From: Bacteroidota bacterium
Lineage (GTDB): Bacteria; Bacteroidota; Bacteroidia; Bacteroidales; Lentimicrobiaceae
Reading direction: 5' to 3'
Assembly: GCA_023434665.1 (NCBI GenBank)
Contig: JAEYSM010000009.1
Location: forward strand, 62,001-126,000
Length of the DNA: 64,000 bases
Shown here: positions 17,212 to 24,019 of the stretch, in pieces
Layout of the letters: each line of letters begins with the position of its first letter
Position numbering within the stretch: the stretch's first letter is position 1
Notes under the pieces: model-generated
The model's database searches: none
Seen by the model: only the letters and a program-made list of their open reading frames with translations
Told to the model about the DNA's origin: nothing
Position numbers and translations under genes: made by a program

Positions 17212-18273
17212 CTATTTCTTCTTCTGTAAATTCTTATCTGGGAAAATCAAAGATAGTATGATACTCAAGGTAAGGATTCCTAAAATGATATAGAGTGAAT
17301 AAGCAGTGGAAAATCCTGCATCTTTCATAAAATCAGCAAATATCATCTTAAGACCAATAAAAGTCAACAATACAGCTAATCCTAATTTTAAGAACCTGAA
17401 AATATCTATAATATTTACCAACATAAAGAACATAGCCCTCAAACCCAGGATTGCAAATACATTTGAGAAGAATATAATGTAAGGGTCACTGGTTATGGCA
17501 AAAATGGCTGGTATGGAATCGACTGCAAAAATTACGTCCGAGAACTCTATTACCATCAATGTAAGAAACAGTGGGGTGATCATAAGTTTCCCATGTCTTC
17601 TGACAAAGAAATGATGTCTGACAAAATTGGGATATACCGGCAGATACCTTGATGCAAATTTTACAACAGGATGATTTTTCGTACTTATATGGTGGTCAGA
17701 TTTCTCAAAAAGCATTTTAATTCCGGTGTAAATGAGTAAAATGCCAAATAGATACAAAACCCAATGAAATTGGTGGATAATTGCCGAAGCCGTAAAAATG
17801 AATAAGAAACGGAAAACCACTGCAGCAAGGATTCCATAAAACAAAACTCTCCTATAGTATAATGGATTTACTTTAAAAGCATAAAAGATAACTACCATTA
17901 CAAAGATGTTATCTAACGACAACATCTTCTCAATCACATACCCGGTAATGAATTCAAGTGCAAGATTCTTATTATATAACTTTAATGCATCAGGATAATC
18001 CAGGCCATCGACTTTAATTGGATGCCCATATTTTACAATCAATTCTTTGATATCAGCCAGTGAACCATCTGGACCGATGTGTATCCACTCCCCATGAAAG
18101 ATCAGCAAAACATAAAAAGCAATTGAAACTGAAATCCAGAGACCTGTATAAAATAGTGCCTCCCGAAAAGGAACAACATGATTTTTTTTATCGAGCACAC
18201 CCAGATCCAATAATAGGAAACTAACAACTACCAACAGAAAAATGGCAAAGAATATTATTTCAGGAGAATTCAT
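17212..18273 (-). CDS. TerC family integral membrane protein
   Basis: A 353-residue polytopic membrane protein with about eight to nine segments. The family motifs LLDLGVLDKKNHVVPFREAL near the N-terminus, MLSLDNIFVMVVIFYAFKV, YRRVLFYGILAAVVFRFLFI, and FSDVIFAVDSIPAIFAITSD with conserved Asp residues in the membrane are present. TerC/Alx/MntX proteins are known to export manganese or to help load metals into secreted proteins. A long extracytoplasmic insert (residues 65-100) is visible between the second and third segments. No manganese riboswitch could be recognised upstream. Its promoter diverges from that of the glutamine synthetase family gene. Confidence 0.92.
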   Translation of the reverse strand: MNSPEIIFFAIFLLVVVSFLLLDLGVLDKKNHVVPFREALFYTGLWISVSIAFYVLLIFHGEWIHIGPDGSLADIKELIVKYGHPIKVDGLDYPDALKLYNKNLALEFITGYVIEKMLSLDNIFVMVVIFYAFKVNPLYYRRVLFYGILAAVVFRFLFIFTASAIIHQFHWVLYLFGILLIYTGIKMLFEKSDHHISTKNHPVVKFASRYLPVYPNFVRHHFFVRRHGKLMITPLFLTLMVIEFSDVIFAVDSIPAIFAITSDPYIIFFSNVFAILGLRAMFFMLVNIIDIFRFLKLGLAVLLTFIGLKMIFADFMKDAGFSTAYSLYIILGILTLSIILSLIFPDKNLQKKK

Positions 18274-18311
18274 TATAATTAGCTTTACTGGTCATATTTC
18301 GGGCCACATGG

Positions 18312-18319
18312 CAAAGTTA
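18312..18319 (-). promoter_or_regulatory. -7 box for terC
   Basis: The minus strand reads TAACTTTG, an exact -7 match, 38 bases before the terC ATG. The -33 element is weak. Confidence 0.5.
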
Positions 18320-18361
18320 ATTATTACTTTTTGAAAGACTTTCTTAATGAGAAAAACTTTC

Positions 18362-18369
18362 TAACTTTG
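18362..18369 (+). promoter_or_regulatory. -7 box for the glutamine synthetase family gene
   Basis: TAACTTTG is an exact -7 match, 50 bases before the start codon at 18420; it faces the terC box at 18312 in a short divergent control region. The -33 element is weak. Confidence 0.5.
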
Positions 18370-18419
18370 ACCTTTATAATAAACTAAAAGAACTAATCTT
18401 TCAATAAAGAGTAACAATC

Positions 18420-19922
18420 ATGAAGAATTTTGCGGAGATGAATCCCAATCCATTGGTACAGTATTTAAATAAACCAGCGAGTGAATTTACAAAAGCCGAC
18501 CTGGTTAAATATATCGTTGACCATAACATTGAAATGGTCAATTTCAGATATGTTGGCGGTGATGGGCGCTTGAAAACATTAAATTTTGTAATCAGCTCTT
18601 TGCAACATCTTAATAGCATCCTATCGACTGGTGAAAGATGTGACGGCTCCAGCCTATTCCCTTTCATTCAGGCAGGATCGAGTGACCTATATGTAGTTCC
18701 ACGTTACAGGACAGCATTTATAAATCCTTTCTCCGAAATTCCGGCAATAGACATTCTTTGCTCATACTATAATAAGGATGGTGAACCACTGGAAAGTTCA
18801 CCCGAATATATTCTAAGAAAAGCACATAAAGCTTTGAAAGATGCTACCGGCTATTCTTTTGAAGTAATGGGTGAGCTTGAATATTATGTCATTAGTGATG
18901 AAGAAGATATCTTCCCGGCTGTTGACCAGAAGGGCTATCATGAATCAGCACCTTTTGCCAAATGGGAATTCCTGAGAGTAGAAGCCATGGAAGCTATGGC
19001 AAAAGCAGGTTGCTTAATTAAATACGGTCATTCAGAAGTTGGTAACTTCACACAAAATGGACTACTGTATGAACAGAATGAAATAGAATTTACCCCAACA
19101 ACACTTGAAGATGCTGCCGACCAGCTAGTTATTGCTAAATGGATACTTCGTTCACTTGCATATAAATATGGCGCAACTATTACTTTCGCTCCGAAGATTA
19201 CAGTAGGCAAAGCCGGTAGTGGTATGCACATCCATACAAGACTTATGAAGAATGGTAAAAATCAGATGATTGAGAATGGGAAATTAAGTGACATTGCCCG
19301 TAAGGCAATTGCAGGCTATCTCGACCTTGCTCCTTCTCTTACTGCATTTGGCAATGCCAATCCCACTTCCTATTTCAGACTGGTACCTCATCAGGAGGCT
19401 CCAACCAATATATGCTGGGGTGATAGAAACAGAAGTGTTTTAGTACGGGTTCCCCTGGGTTGGTCAGGAAAAAATGATATGATCTTCCATGCAAATCCTC
19501 TTGAGAAACCGGTACATGAAGATCATTCGCAACTTCAAACTGTTGAGTTCCGTTGTCCTGATGGATCCGCTGATGTTTATCTCCTCCTGGCTGGTCTTAC
19601 AGTTGCAGCACGACATGGCATCGAAATGGAAAATGCGCTAGAATTAGCTGAAAAATGGTATGTTGATGTAAATATCTTCGATGATTGCTTTAAAGACAGA
19701 TTAGCACAACTGAAACAGCTTCCTGTTTCTTGTTGGAATTCTGCAGAAGTGCTTGAGAATCAATCTGCAATCTATGAAAAATATGATGTTTTTCCAAAAA
19801 GTGTAATTGAAGGTGTTGCACGGAGACTCAGAAGCTTCAATGATGAGCATTTACGTGATGAGATAAGTGCAGACAACAACAAAATGCTTCAACTGGTTGA
19901 ACAGTATTTCCATTGTGGTTAA
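18420..19922 (+). CDS. Glutamine synthetase family protein (type I-like)
   Basis: A 500-residue cytoplasmic enzyme that should ligate ammonia (or an amine) to glutamate with ATP. Family motifs: the N-terminal beta-grasp region (MVNFRYVGGDGRLKTLNFVI), GERCDGSSLFPF, the metal-binding EVMGELEYYVIS, QNEIEFTPTTLEDAADQ, the GSGMHIHTRL histidine motif, NPTSYFRLVPHQEAP, NRSVLVRVPLGW, and VEFRCPDGSADVYLLLAG. It is 30-60 residues longer than classic GlnA, and I see no adenylylation site of the NLYDLP type, so regulation probably differs from that of enterobacteria. Bacteroidetes usually carry also a long GSIII enzyme. No ammonium transporter or PII gene is adjacent. Confidence 0.88.
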   Translation: MKNFAEMNPNPLVQYLNKPASEFTKADLVKYIVDHNIEMVNFRYVGGDGRLKTLNFVISSLQHLNSILSTGERCDGSSLFPFIQAGSSDLYVVPRYRTAFINPFSEIPAIDILCSYYNKDGEPLESSPEYILRKAHKALKDATGYSFEVMGELEYYVISDEEDIFPAVDQKGYHESAPFAKWEFLRVEAMEAMAKAGCLIKYGHSEVGNFTQNGLLYEQNEIEFTPTTLEDAADQLVIAKWILRSLAYKYGATITFAPKITVGKAGSGMHIHTRLMKNGKNQMIENGKLSDIARKAIAGYLDLAPSLTAFGNANPTSYFRLVPHQEAPTNICWGDRNRSVLVRVPLGWSGKNDMIFHANPLEKPVHEDHSQLQTVEFRCPDGSADVYLLLAGLTVAARHGIEMENALELAEKWYVDVNIFDDCFKDRLAQLKQLPVSCWNSAEVLENQSAIYEKYDVFPKSVIEGVARRLRSFNDEHLRDEISADNNKMLQLVEQYFHCG

Positions 19923-19944
19923 GCATTCATATTAAAAGCTCCTG

Positions 19945-19979
19945 AAGCCGGAACAGCTAAGCTACTTGTTCCGGCTTTT
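19945..19979. terminator. Shared terminator of two convergent genes
   Basis: An 11-bp stem AAGCCGGAACA / TGTTCCGGCTT surrounds an 11-base loop and is flanked by T-rich sequence on both sides, so it can act in both directions. The stop codon of the flippase-like gene lies in its loop and the last residues are encoded in the stem. Confidence 0.8.
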
Positions 19980-21059
19980 AAATTTTATAAGTTTCCGTCC
20001 TAAATAAACTCTTCTTAGCCAGAAGGGCAGAACGAATGCTCCAATAATCAAATACGGATAGTAAGTAAGCAACCTCCACGATAAAGCAACAAGTGATGTA
20101 AGGTCGTTCCCGGGACGGGCTATAAATTCTCTCAAGAAAACGGGGAATAGGAATTCGGCAATCCCACTACCTCCGGGTGTGGGACTTATTAACATCACGA
20201 TCCACATCATTAATTGACGGGCAAGAATCAGCATATGATCACCTATTGCTAATGGATTTGTAAATCCAATGATGAGGAAATTGACAACAAAGAATCTTGC
20301 TACCCAGGAAAGACCCGTAGATCCAAAGGCTTTTAACCAAAATTCAAAACTTTTGCTTTTAAAATTGCTGGACGACTCCAATATCTGATTACCGGTATTT
20401 TCAGCAGCATCTTTGAAACGACGCAGAAGTCTGAATCCTGTCATCTTTATTAAAATCCATTTAAGTCCTTTCGGATTAATAAATACACCATAAGCAAGGA
20501 TGGAAGTAATTATTACTATTATAAAGTATCCTAATAAAGTGATTTGTAACGGACCAAAAGTAACTCCTAATACCTGAAAAGTGTTTCCTTCAATAGATAG
20601 TCTGTCGACACCTGCCAGAATAAATAATAATGGGAATAGGACAATATAGAATAACTCGTCGAGCAAGGCAGTTACCATAACTACAGCTGTTGCCTTGCCT
20701 GTACCAAGCTTTTCCTTGGTTAAAATAAAAATGGCAACTGCAGCCCCTCCAACCGTTGATGGAGTTACACTTGAAGCAAATTCCCATAAAAAAATTACTT
20801 GGAAAGCTTTTCGCCAGGAAAGTTCTTTGCCAGTGAGTAATCTTATTCGGTACATATAAGCCAAGTCCCTCACAGCCACCATAATTACGGCAAGTATGAA
20901 GCACATAATAGAACCCCAGGTAATGCGCACCGCACTTAAATCACCTTTCTCAAAATCTCCCAACATCATATAAGCAATGACAGCCAGTCCTATAACGACA
21001 GGTAATATGATATTTCTGAGTTGGAAAATTTTTAGAATAGTTCTGTGCTGACTTGCCAT
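19962..21059 (-). CDS. Flippase-like / LPG synthase transmembrane domain protein
   Basis: A 365-residue integral membrane protein with about eight segments, of the AglD/YbhN family (lysylphosphatidylglycerol synthase TM region). Characteristic stretches are the N-terminal positive-inside helix, VIFLWEFASSVTPSTVGGAA near residue 90 (the conserved P-S-x-x-G-G), AVVMVTALLDELFYIVLFPL and the C-terminal SPTPGGSGIAEFLF. Members are thought to move lipid-linked intermediates across the membrane; this one has no aminoacyl-transfer domain, so it is not a full MprF. Its 3' end overlaps a terminator hairpin. Confidence 0.85.
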   Translation of the reverse strand: MASQHRTILKIFQLRNIILPVVIGLAVIAYMMLGDFEKGDLSAVRITWGSIMCFILAVIMVAVRDLAYMYRIRLLTGKELSWRKAFQVIFLWEFASSVTPSTVGGAAVAIFILTKEKLGTGKATAVVMVTALLDELFYIVLFPLLFILAGVDRLSIEGNTFQVLGVTFGPLQITLLGYFIIVIITSILAYGVFINPKGLKWILIKMTGFRLLRRFKDAAENTGNQILESSSNFKSKSFEFWLKAFGSTGLSWVARFFVVNFLIIGFTNPLAIGDHMLILARQLMMWIVMLISPTPGGSGIAEFLFPVFLREFIARPGNDLTSLVALSWRLLTYYPYLIIGAFVLPFWLRRVYLGRKLIKFKSRNK

Positions 21060-21209
21060 AATTCAAACTTACTAATTATAATAACGATTTTTACAAATAA
21101 AGTTATAAATGTGTATTGAAATCGGCCATATTGTCTGCTTATGTCGGAAATAATATAATATTTATGCCATTTTGTCCTGTTTTATTATACTGAATCTAAA
21201 AAAAATCTA

Positions 21210-21225
21210 CTGGCATATTAATTGA
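21210..21225 (+). promoter_or_regulatory. Sigma-54-like -24/-12 element upstream of hsp20
   Basis: CTGGCATATTAATTGA keeps the TGGCA -24 half and TTG of the -12 half with the correct 10-base spacing between GG and the -12 G; the final C of TTGC is an A. No TAnnTTTG box is found in this 230-base intergenic region. The start would be near 21236. Confidence 0.35.
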
Positions 21226-21240
21226 ACAGAAGGAGATTAA

Positions 21241-21264
21241 ATGACAAATTTTCAGAAAAAATAA
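21241..21264 (+). CDS. Possible seven-codon leader peptide before hsp20
   Basis: ATG at 21241 opens a frame MTNFQKK followed by TAA, preceded by an AGGAG at good spacing. With a strong Shine-Dalgarno in a phylum that rarely uses one, it may be translated and affect hsp20 expression. If transcription starts near 21236 the Shine-Dalgarno would not be in the RNA, so this is uncertain. Confidence 0.25.
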   Translation: MTNFQKK

Positions 21265-21275
21265 AAAATAAAAAT

Positions 21276-21283
21276 AAGGAGGA
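21276..21283 (+). promoter_or_regulatory. Strong Shine-Dalgarno of hsp20
   Basis: AAGGAGGA lies seven bases before the hsp20 ATG at 21290 and is an almost complete anti-16S match. Such sites are rare in Bacteroidetes and fix the start codon. Confidence 0.75.
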
Positions 21284-21289
21284 CAAGCA

Positions 21290-21691
21290 ATGAACATGGT
21301 AAGATTTAATCAACCGACATTAAGCCTGATTGATCAGTTTTTTGGCAATGCATTACGTGAAACCGAGAGAAGCAGTCATGCAGCAAACATTTACGATTCT
21401 GACACTGCATTCGTGATTGAAATGCCGGTACCCGGATTCTCAAAAGAGGATATAAAGATCAATCTGGAGCAGCAAACTCTTAACATTTCGGCAGAGGCTA
21501 AGAATTCAGAAGTATCTGATGATAAATGGCTAAGGAGAGAATTCACATACCGCAATCTACAAAGAAGTTTTATTCTACCTAAGACAGTTGACATAGATAA
21601 TATCAATGCTGACTATCAGAATGGAATGCTGAAGATAACTCTCCCACGCAAAGCCGATGCTGTTATTAAAAAAGAAATTGCTATTGGCTAA
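21290..21691 (+). CDS. hsp20: Hsp20 / alpha-crystallin small heat shock protein
   Basis: A 133-residue ATP-independent chaperone that holds unfolding proteins in the cytoplasm. The N-terminal arm contains LSLIDQFFGNALRE; the alpha-crystallin domain spans residues about 33-122 (AFVIEMPVPGFSKEDIKINL, LNISAE, RREFTYRNLQRSFILPKTVD, ADYQNGMLKITLPRK) with the conserved NGxL motif. The C-terminal IxI-type tail is KKEIAIG. The promoter region, a sigma-54-like site plus a leader ORF and strong Shine-Dalgarno, points to special stress control. A terminator follows 20 bases downstream. Confidence 0.95.
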   Translation: MNMVRFNQPTLSLIDQFFGNALRETERSSHAANIYDSDTAFVIEMPVPGFSKEDIKINLEQQTLNISAEAKNSEVSDDKWLRREFTYRNLQRSFILPKTVDIDNINADYQNGMLKITLPRKADAVIKKEIAIG

Positions 21692-21711
21692 CTAAAAATG
21701 AATACTAAGTT

Positions 21712-21748
21712 AAAAAGGGAAAACTTAATAGTTTCCCTTTTTCTTTTT
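21712..21748 (+). terminator. Terminator of hsp20
   Basis: AAAAAGGGAAA / TTTCCCTTTTT forms an 11-bp stem with a 9-base loop followed by TCTTTTT. Confidence 0.85.
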
Positions 21749-21796
21749 ACCACCGCTAAATCAGTTCACTATTCCAAGATCTGAATGAGCAAGCTA

Positions 21797-21839
21797 GGAT
21801 CAACCAAAACCTATTTGGTTGATCCCTCCTGATTTTTTT
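21797..21839 (+). terminator. Second hairpin with T run, between hsp20 and the TPR regulator
   Basis: A perfect 12-bp stem (GGATCAACCAAA / TTTGGTTGATCC, 5-base loop) is followed after seven bases by a run of seven T. It may be a back-up terminator of hsp20 or the remainder of a separate short transcript. Confidence 0.65.
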
Positions 21840-21856
21840 AGCTACCTTGTGATCAG

Positions 21857-21885
21857 TTTGATCAAAAACAAATTCACTATCTTTG
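21857..21885 (+). promoter_or_regulatory. Promoter of the TPR-HTH regulator
   Basis: TTTG at 21857-21860 and TATCTTTG at 21878-21885 are 17 bases apart, a full match to the phylum promoter. It places the transcript start at about 21890. Confidence 0.7.
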
Positions 21886-21886
21886 A

Positions 21887-23704
21887 TTGCGGGATTTAAA
21901 GACTTTAAACATTAAAAAGAGGATATTTCATAGGAATATATCTGGCGTCTTAATCGTATTGCTGATATATTTAGTTGTAGGGATTTCTGTTTCATCAGCC
22001 ACAATCCCTAACGAACTTTTGCCTGAAAAAGAACAATCTAAGCATGTTTATGACTCCCTTAAAAGAGTCTTGAAAAACAATCCCAGTGATACTACTAAAA
22101 TAAGGACATTCTATAATTTAGGTAAAGAATTCCTTAAAGCAAGCAATCACGATTCCTCATTGTATTACTTCAATAGGGCAGTTGAACTTTCAGAAAAACA
22201 TAAAGATAAATTTCTGCTTAATTCAGTCTATTCCGGTATGGTGGAATTCTTTTTTAGCAGTCGCAACTATAGTCTTGCACTGGATTATAACTTTCGGATT
22301 CTAAACCTTATCGATGAGGCCTTTATTAAAGGCAGCAGTGACTCAGTTAAACTCAAAAGCCTCTACGCACAGCTATATTCCCAAATTGGACTCTGTTATT
22401 TTAACATTGAGAATTTCGACATGGCTCTTGTTTATTTTAACAAAGGACTCGAAGTTGCGGAAGCACAATTAAAGAAAGATCAGTCATTGTTAAATCTCGA
22501 AAGAAAATTAGTCAATCTGGTCAATATAGGAGGCGTCTTTACACAGAAAAAGCAGTTTACTAAAGCCCGGGAGTATTTTGAAAAAGCCATTGAAATAAAT
22601 CACACGCTCGACAATCTGGCTTATTATGCTGCATTGTATAATAATCTTGGGATCATTTATAAAGAAGAAAAGAATTTTAAGAAATCATTTGATTTTTACA
22701 GCCGGTCGCTCGAGATACGAGAGCAACTCAAAGATTCAGCGGGAATGGCTCAGGTACTTAATAACATGGCTGAATACTATTATACCAACAAAGATTTTAA
22801 GAATGCTATTTCCTCACTTAATAAGTCTATTTCCCTTTCAAGATCAACGAGAAACATCCGCTCTGAAATGTTTGCGTACCAGTTTCTGACTGAAACTTAT
22901 GAGAAAATGGGCAATTACTCCAAGGCGCTTGAGTCTCACAAAGAATTTAAACAATTATATGATAGTATTACCGGAAGCGATCAAACGGCAAATGCCGCCA
23001 GGCTGGAAGTAATGTATCAATATGAAAAACAAAAGAAAGAAAGCGAACTAAAACAGGAAATTGAACTTGCAAAAAAAGAACGACAATCCTTGATATACCT
23101 TATTATAGCTGCTATATTATTGATGCTTTTTATTATAGCCCTGCTTCTTATGAGGAATCAGAAGATAAAGATGCGACAGAATGAACTATCGCGTAAAAGC
23201 CTTGAACTTGAAAGAAAAAATCTCGTCCTCGAAAAGCAAAATCTCCTTCTCGAAAATGAAAAGTTGGAACTTGAACTCGATATGAAGAAAAAGGAACTTA
23301 CAACCCAAGTTATGTACCTTATGCAGAAAAATGAGTTCATGGCCAGCATCCTTAAAGAAATACAAGATCTCAGATCATCGGTTGACCAAAAGAGTTTAGC
23401 CCGACTTCAGTCGATAGTGAGAGAAATGAAATCAAATATAGATTCTAAAGTCTGGGATGAATTTGAATTGAGATTCCAGCAGGTACATCAGGATTTTTAC
23501 GATAAGCTAAATGAACTACATCCCGACCTTACGCCCAATGAAGTAAAATTGTGCGCGTTTTTAAGGTTAAACATGACCACCAAAGACATTTCCGCAATTA
23601 CTTACCAATCAGCAAAAAGCATTCAGGTAGCACGTGCCCGTTTAAGAAAAAAGCTTGAAATGGAACGTGACGAAAACCTTGTGTCCTACCTAAGACAGTT
23701 GTAA
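21887..23704 (+). CDS. TPR repeat protein with membrane helix, coiled coil and C-terminal HTH
   Basis: Up to 605 residues; the start is unresolved. The frame has no ATG before residue 57. The TTG at 21887 lies at or before the predicted transcript start; ATT at 21911 (before KKR) or TTG at 21959 are other choices. A signal-like helix (GVLIVLLIYLVVGISVSSA) is followed by about six tetratricopeptide repeats to residue 370, a membrane helix (LIYLIIAAILLMLFIIALLL) near 405-425, a long charged coiled coil (residues 430-510), and a LuxR/GerE-like helix-turn-helix (LTPNEVKLCAFLRLNMTTKD onward) at the C-terminus. Such proteins are common one-component sensors in Bacteroidetes: TPRs outside, DNA-binding domain inside. 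The target is unknown; the neighbouring T9SS gene is a candidate. Confidence 0.8.
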   Translation: MRDLKTLNIKKRIFHRNISGVLIVLLIYLVVGISVSSATIPNELLPEKEQSKHVYDSLKRVLKNNPSDTTKIRTFYNLGKEFLKASNHDSSLYYFNRAVELSEKHKDKFLLNSVYSGMVEFFFSSRNYSLALDYNFRILNLIDEAFIKGSSDSVKLKSLYAQLYSQIGLCYFNIENFDMALVYFNKGLEVAEAQLKKDQSLLNLERKLVNLVNIGGVFTQKKQFTKAREYFEKAIEINHTLDNLAYYAALYNNLGIIYKEEKNFKKSFDFYSRSLEIREQLKDSAGMAQVLNNMAEYYYTNKDFKNAISSLNKSISLSRSTRNIRSEMFAYQFLTETYEKMGNYSKALESHKEFKQLYDSITGSDQTANAARLEVMYQYEKQKKESELKQEIELAKKERQSLIYLIIAAILLMLFIIALLLMRNQKIKMRQNELSRKSLELERKNLVLEKQNLLLENEKLELELDMKKKELTTQVMYLMQKNEFMASILKEIQDLRSSVDQKSLARLQSIVREMKSNIDSKVWDEFELRFQQVHQDFYDKLNELHPDLTPNEVKLCAFLRLNMTTKDISAITYQSAKSIQVARARLRKKLEMERDENLVSYLRQL

Positions 23705-23839
23705 TCAGCTCATTACACTTGTTTGTAGCAAAATTGTTCCCTGTATTTTACTTTAATGTAGTCCTTTTATTCCACTAATAATTTGCTTCAGCTTTCTCTG
23801 AGGATGATTTTTGTGTCAAGATTTTATTAAACCTTCAAA

Positions 23840-24019
23840 ATGACACAAAAAAGAAAAACCAAAAAAAATGAAAATCCCACAGAGGACGAATTGCTTGATC
23901 AAATTGCTTTAGAGAATGAGGCACTACAAAAGTTACTTGAAATAGTAAATGAAGGATCAGATAGGAAGAAGTCGAAACTTAATATTAATCAAACAAAGAA
24001 AAATGCAAACAATTACTAA
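23840..24019 (+). CDS. Small charged protein (59 residues)
   Basis: An ATG at 23840 opens a complete 59-codon frame ending TAA at 24017-24019. The product starts MTQKRKTKKN and has a highly charged head and tail around one amphipathic helix (DELLDQIALENEALQKLLEI) that could form a coiled coil or bind another protein. Codon use is like the neighbours. It overlaps the start of the following 1518-residue gene by 17 bases in another frame, which suggests translational coupling. A weak promoter (TTTG, 20 bases, GATTTTTG at about 23806-23813) lies upstream. I do not recognise a family. Confidence 0.6.
   Translation: MTQKRKTKKNENPTEDELLDQIALENEALQKLLEIVNEGSDRKKSKLNINQTKKNANNY

Noticed and set aside
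18274..18360. Manganese (yybP-ykoY) riboswitch before terC
   Set aside because: The leader is only about 30 bases and no conserved riboswitch core could be found.
23949..24002. Earlier ATG for the T9SS protein
   Set aside because: It would add 18 charged residues before a good signal peptide; the ATG at 24003 is preferred.
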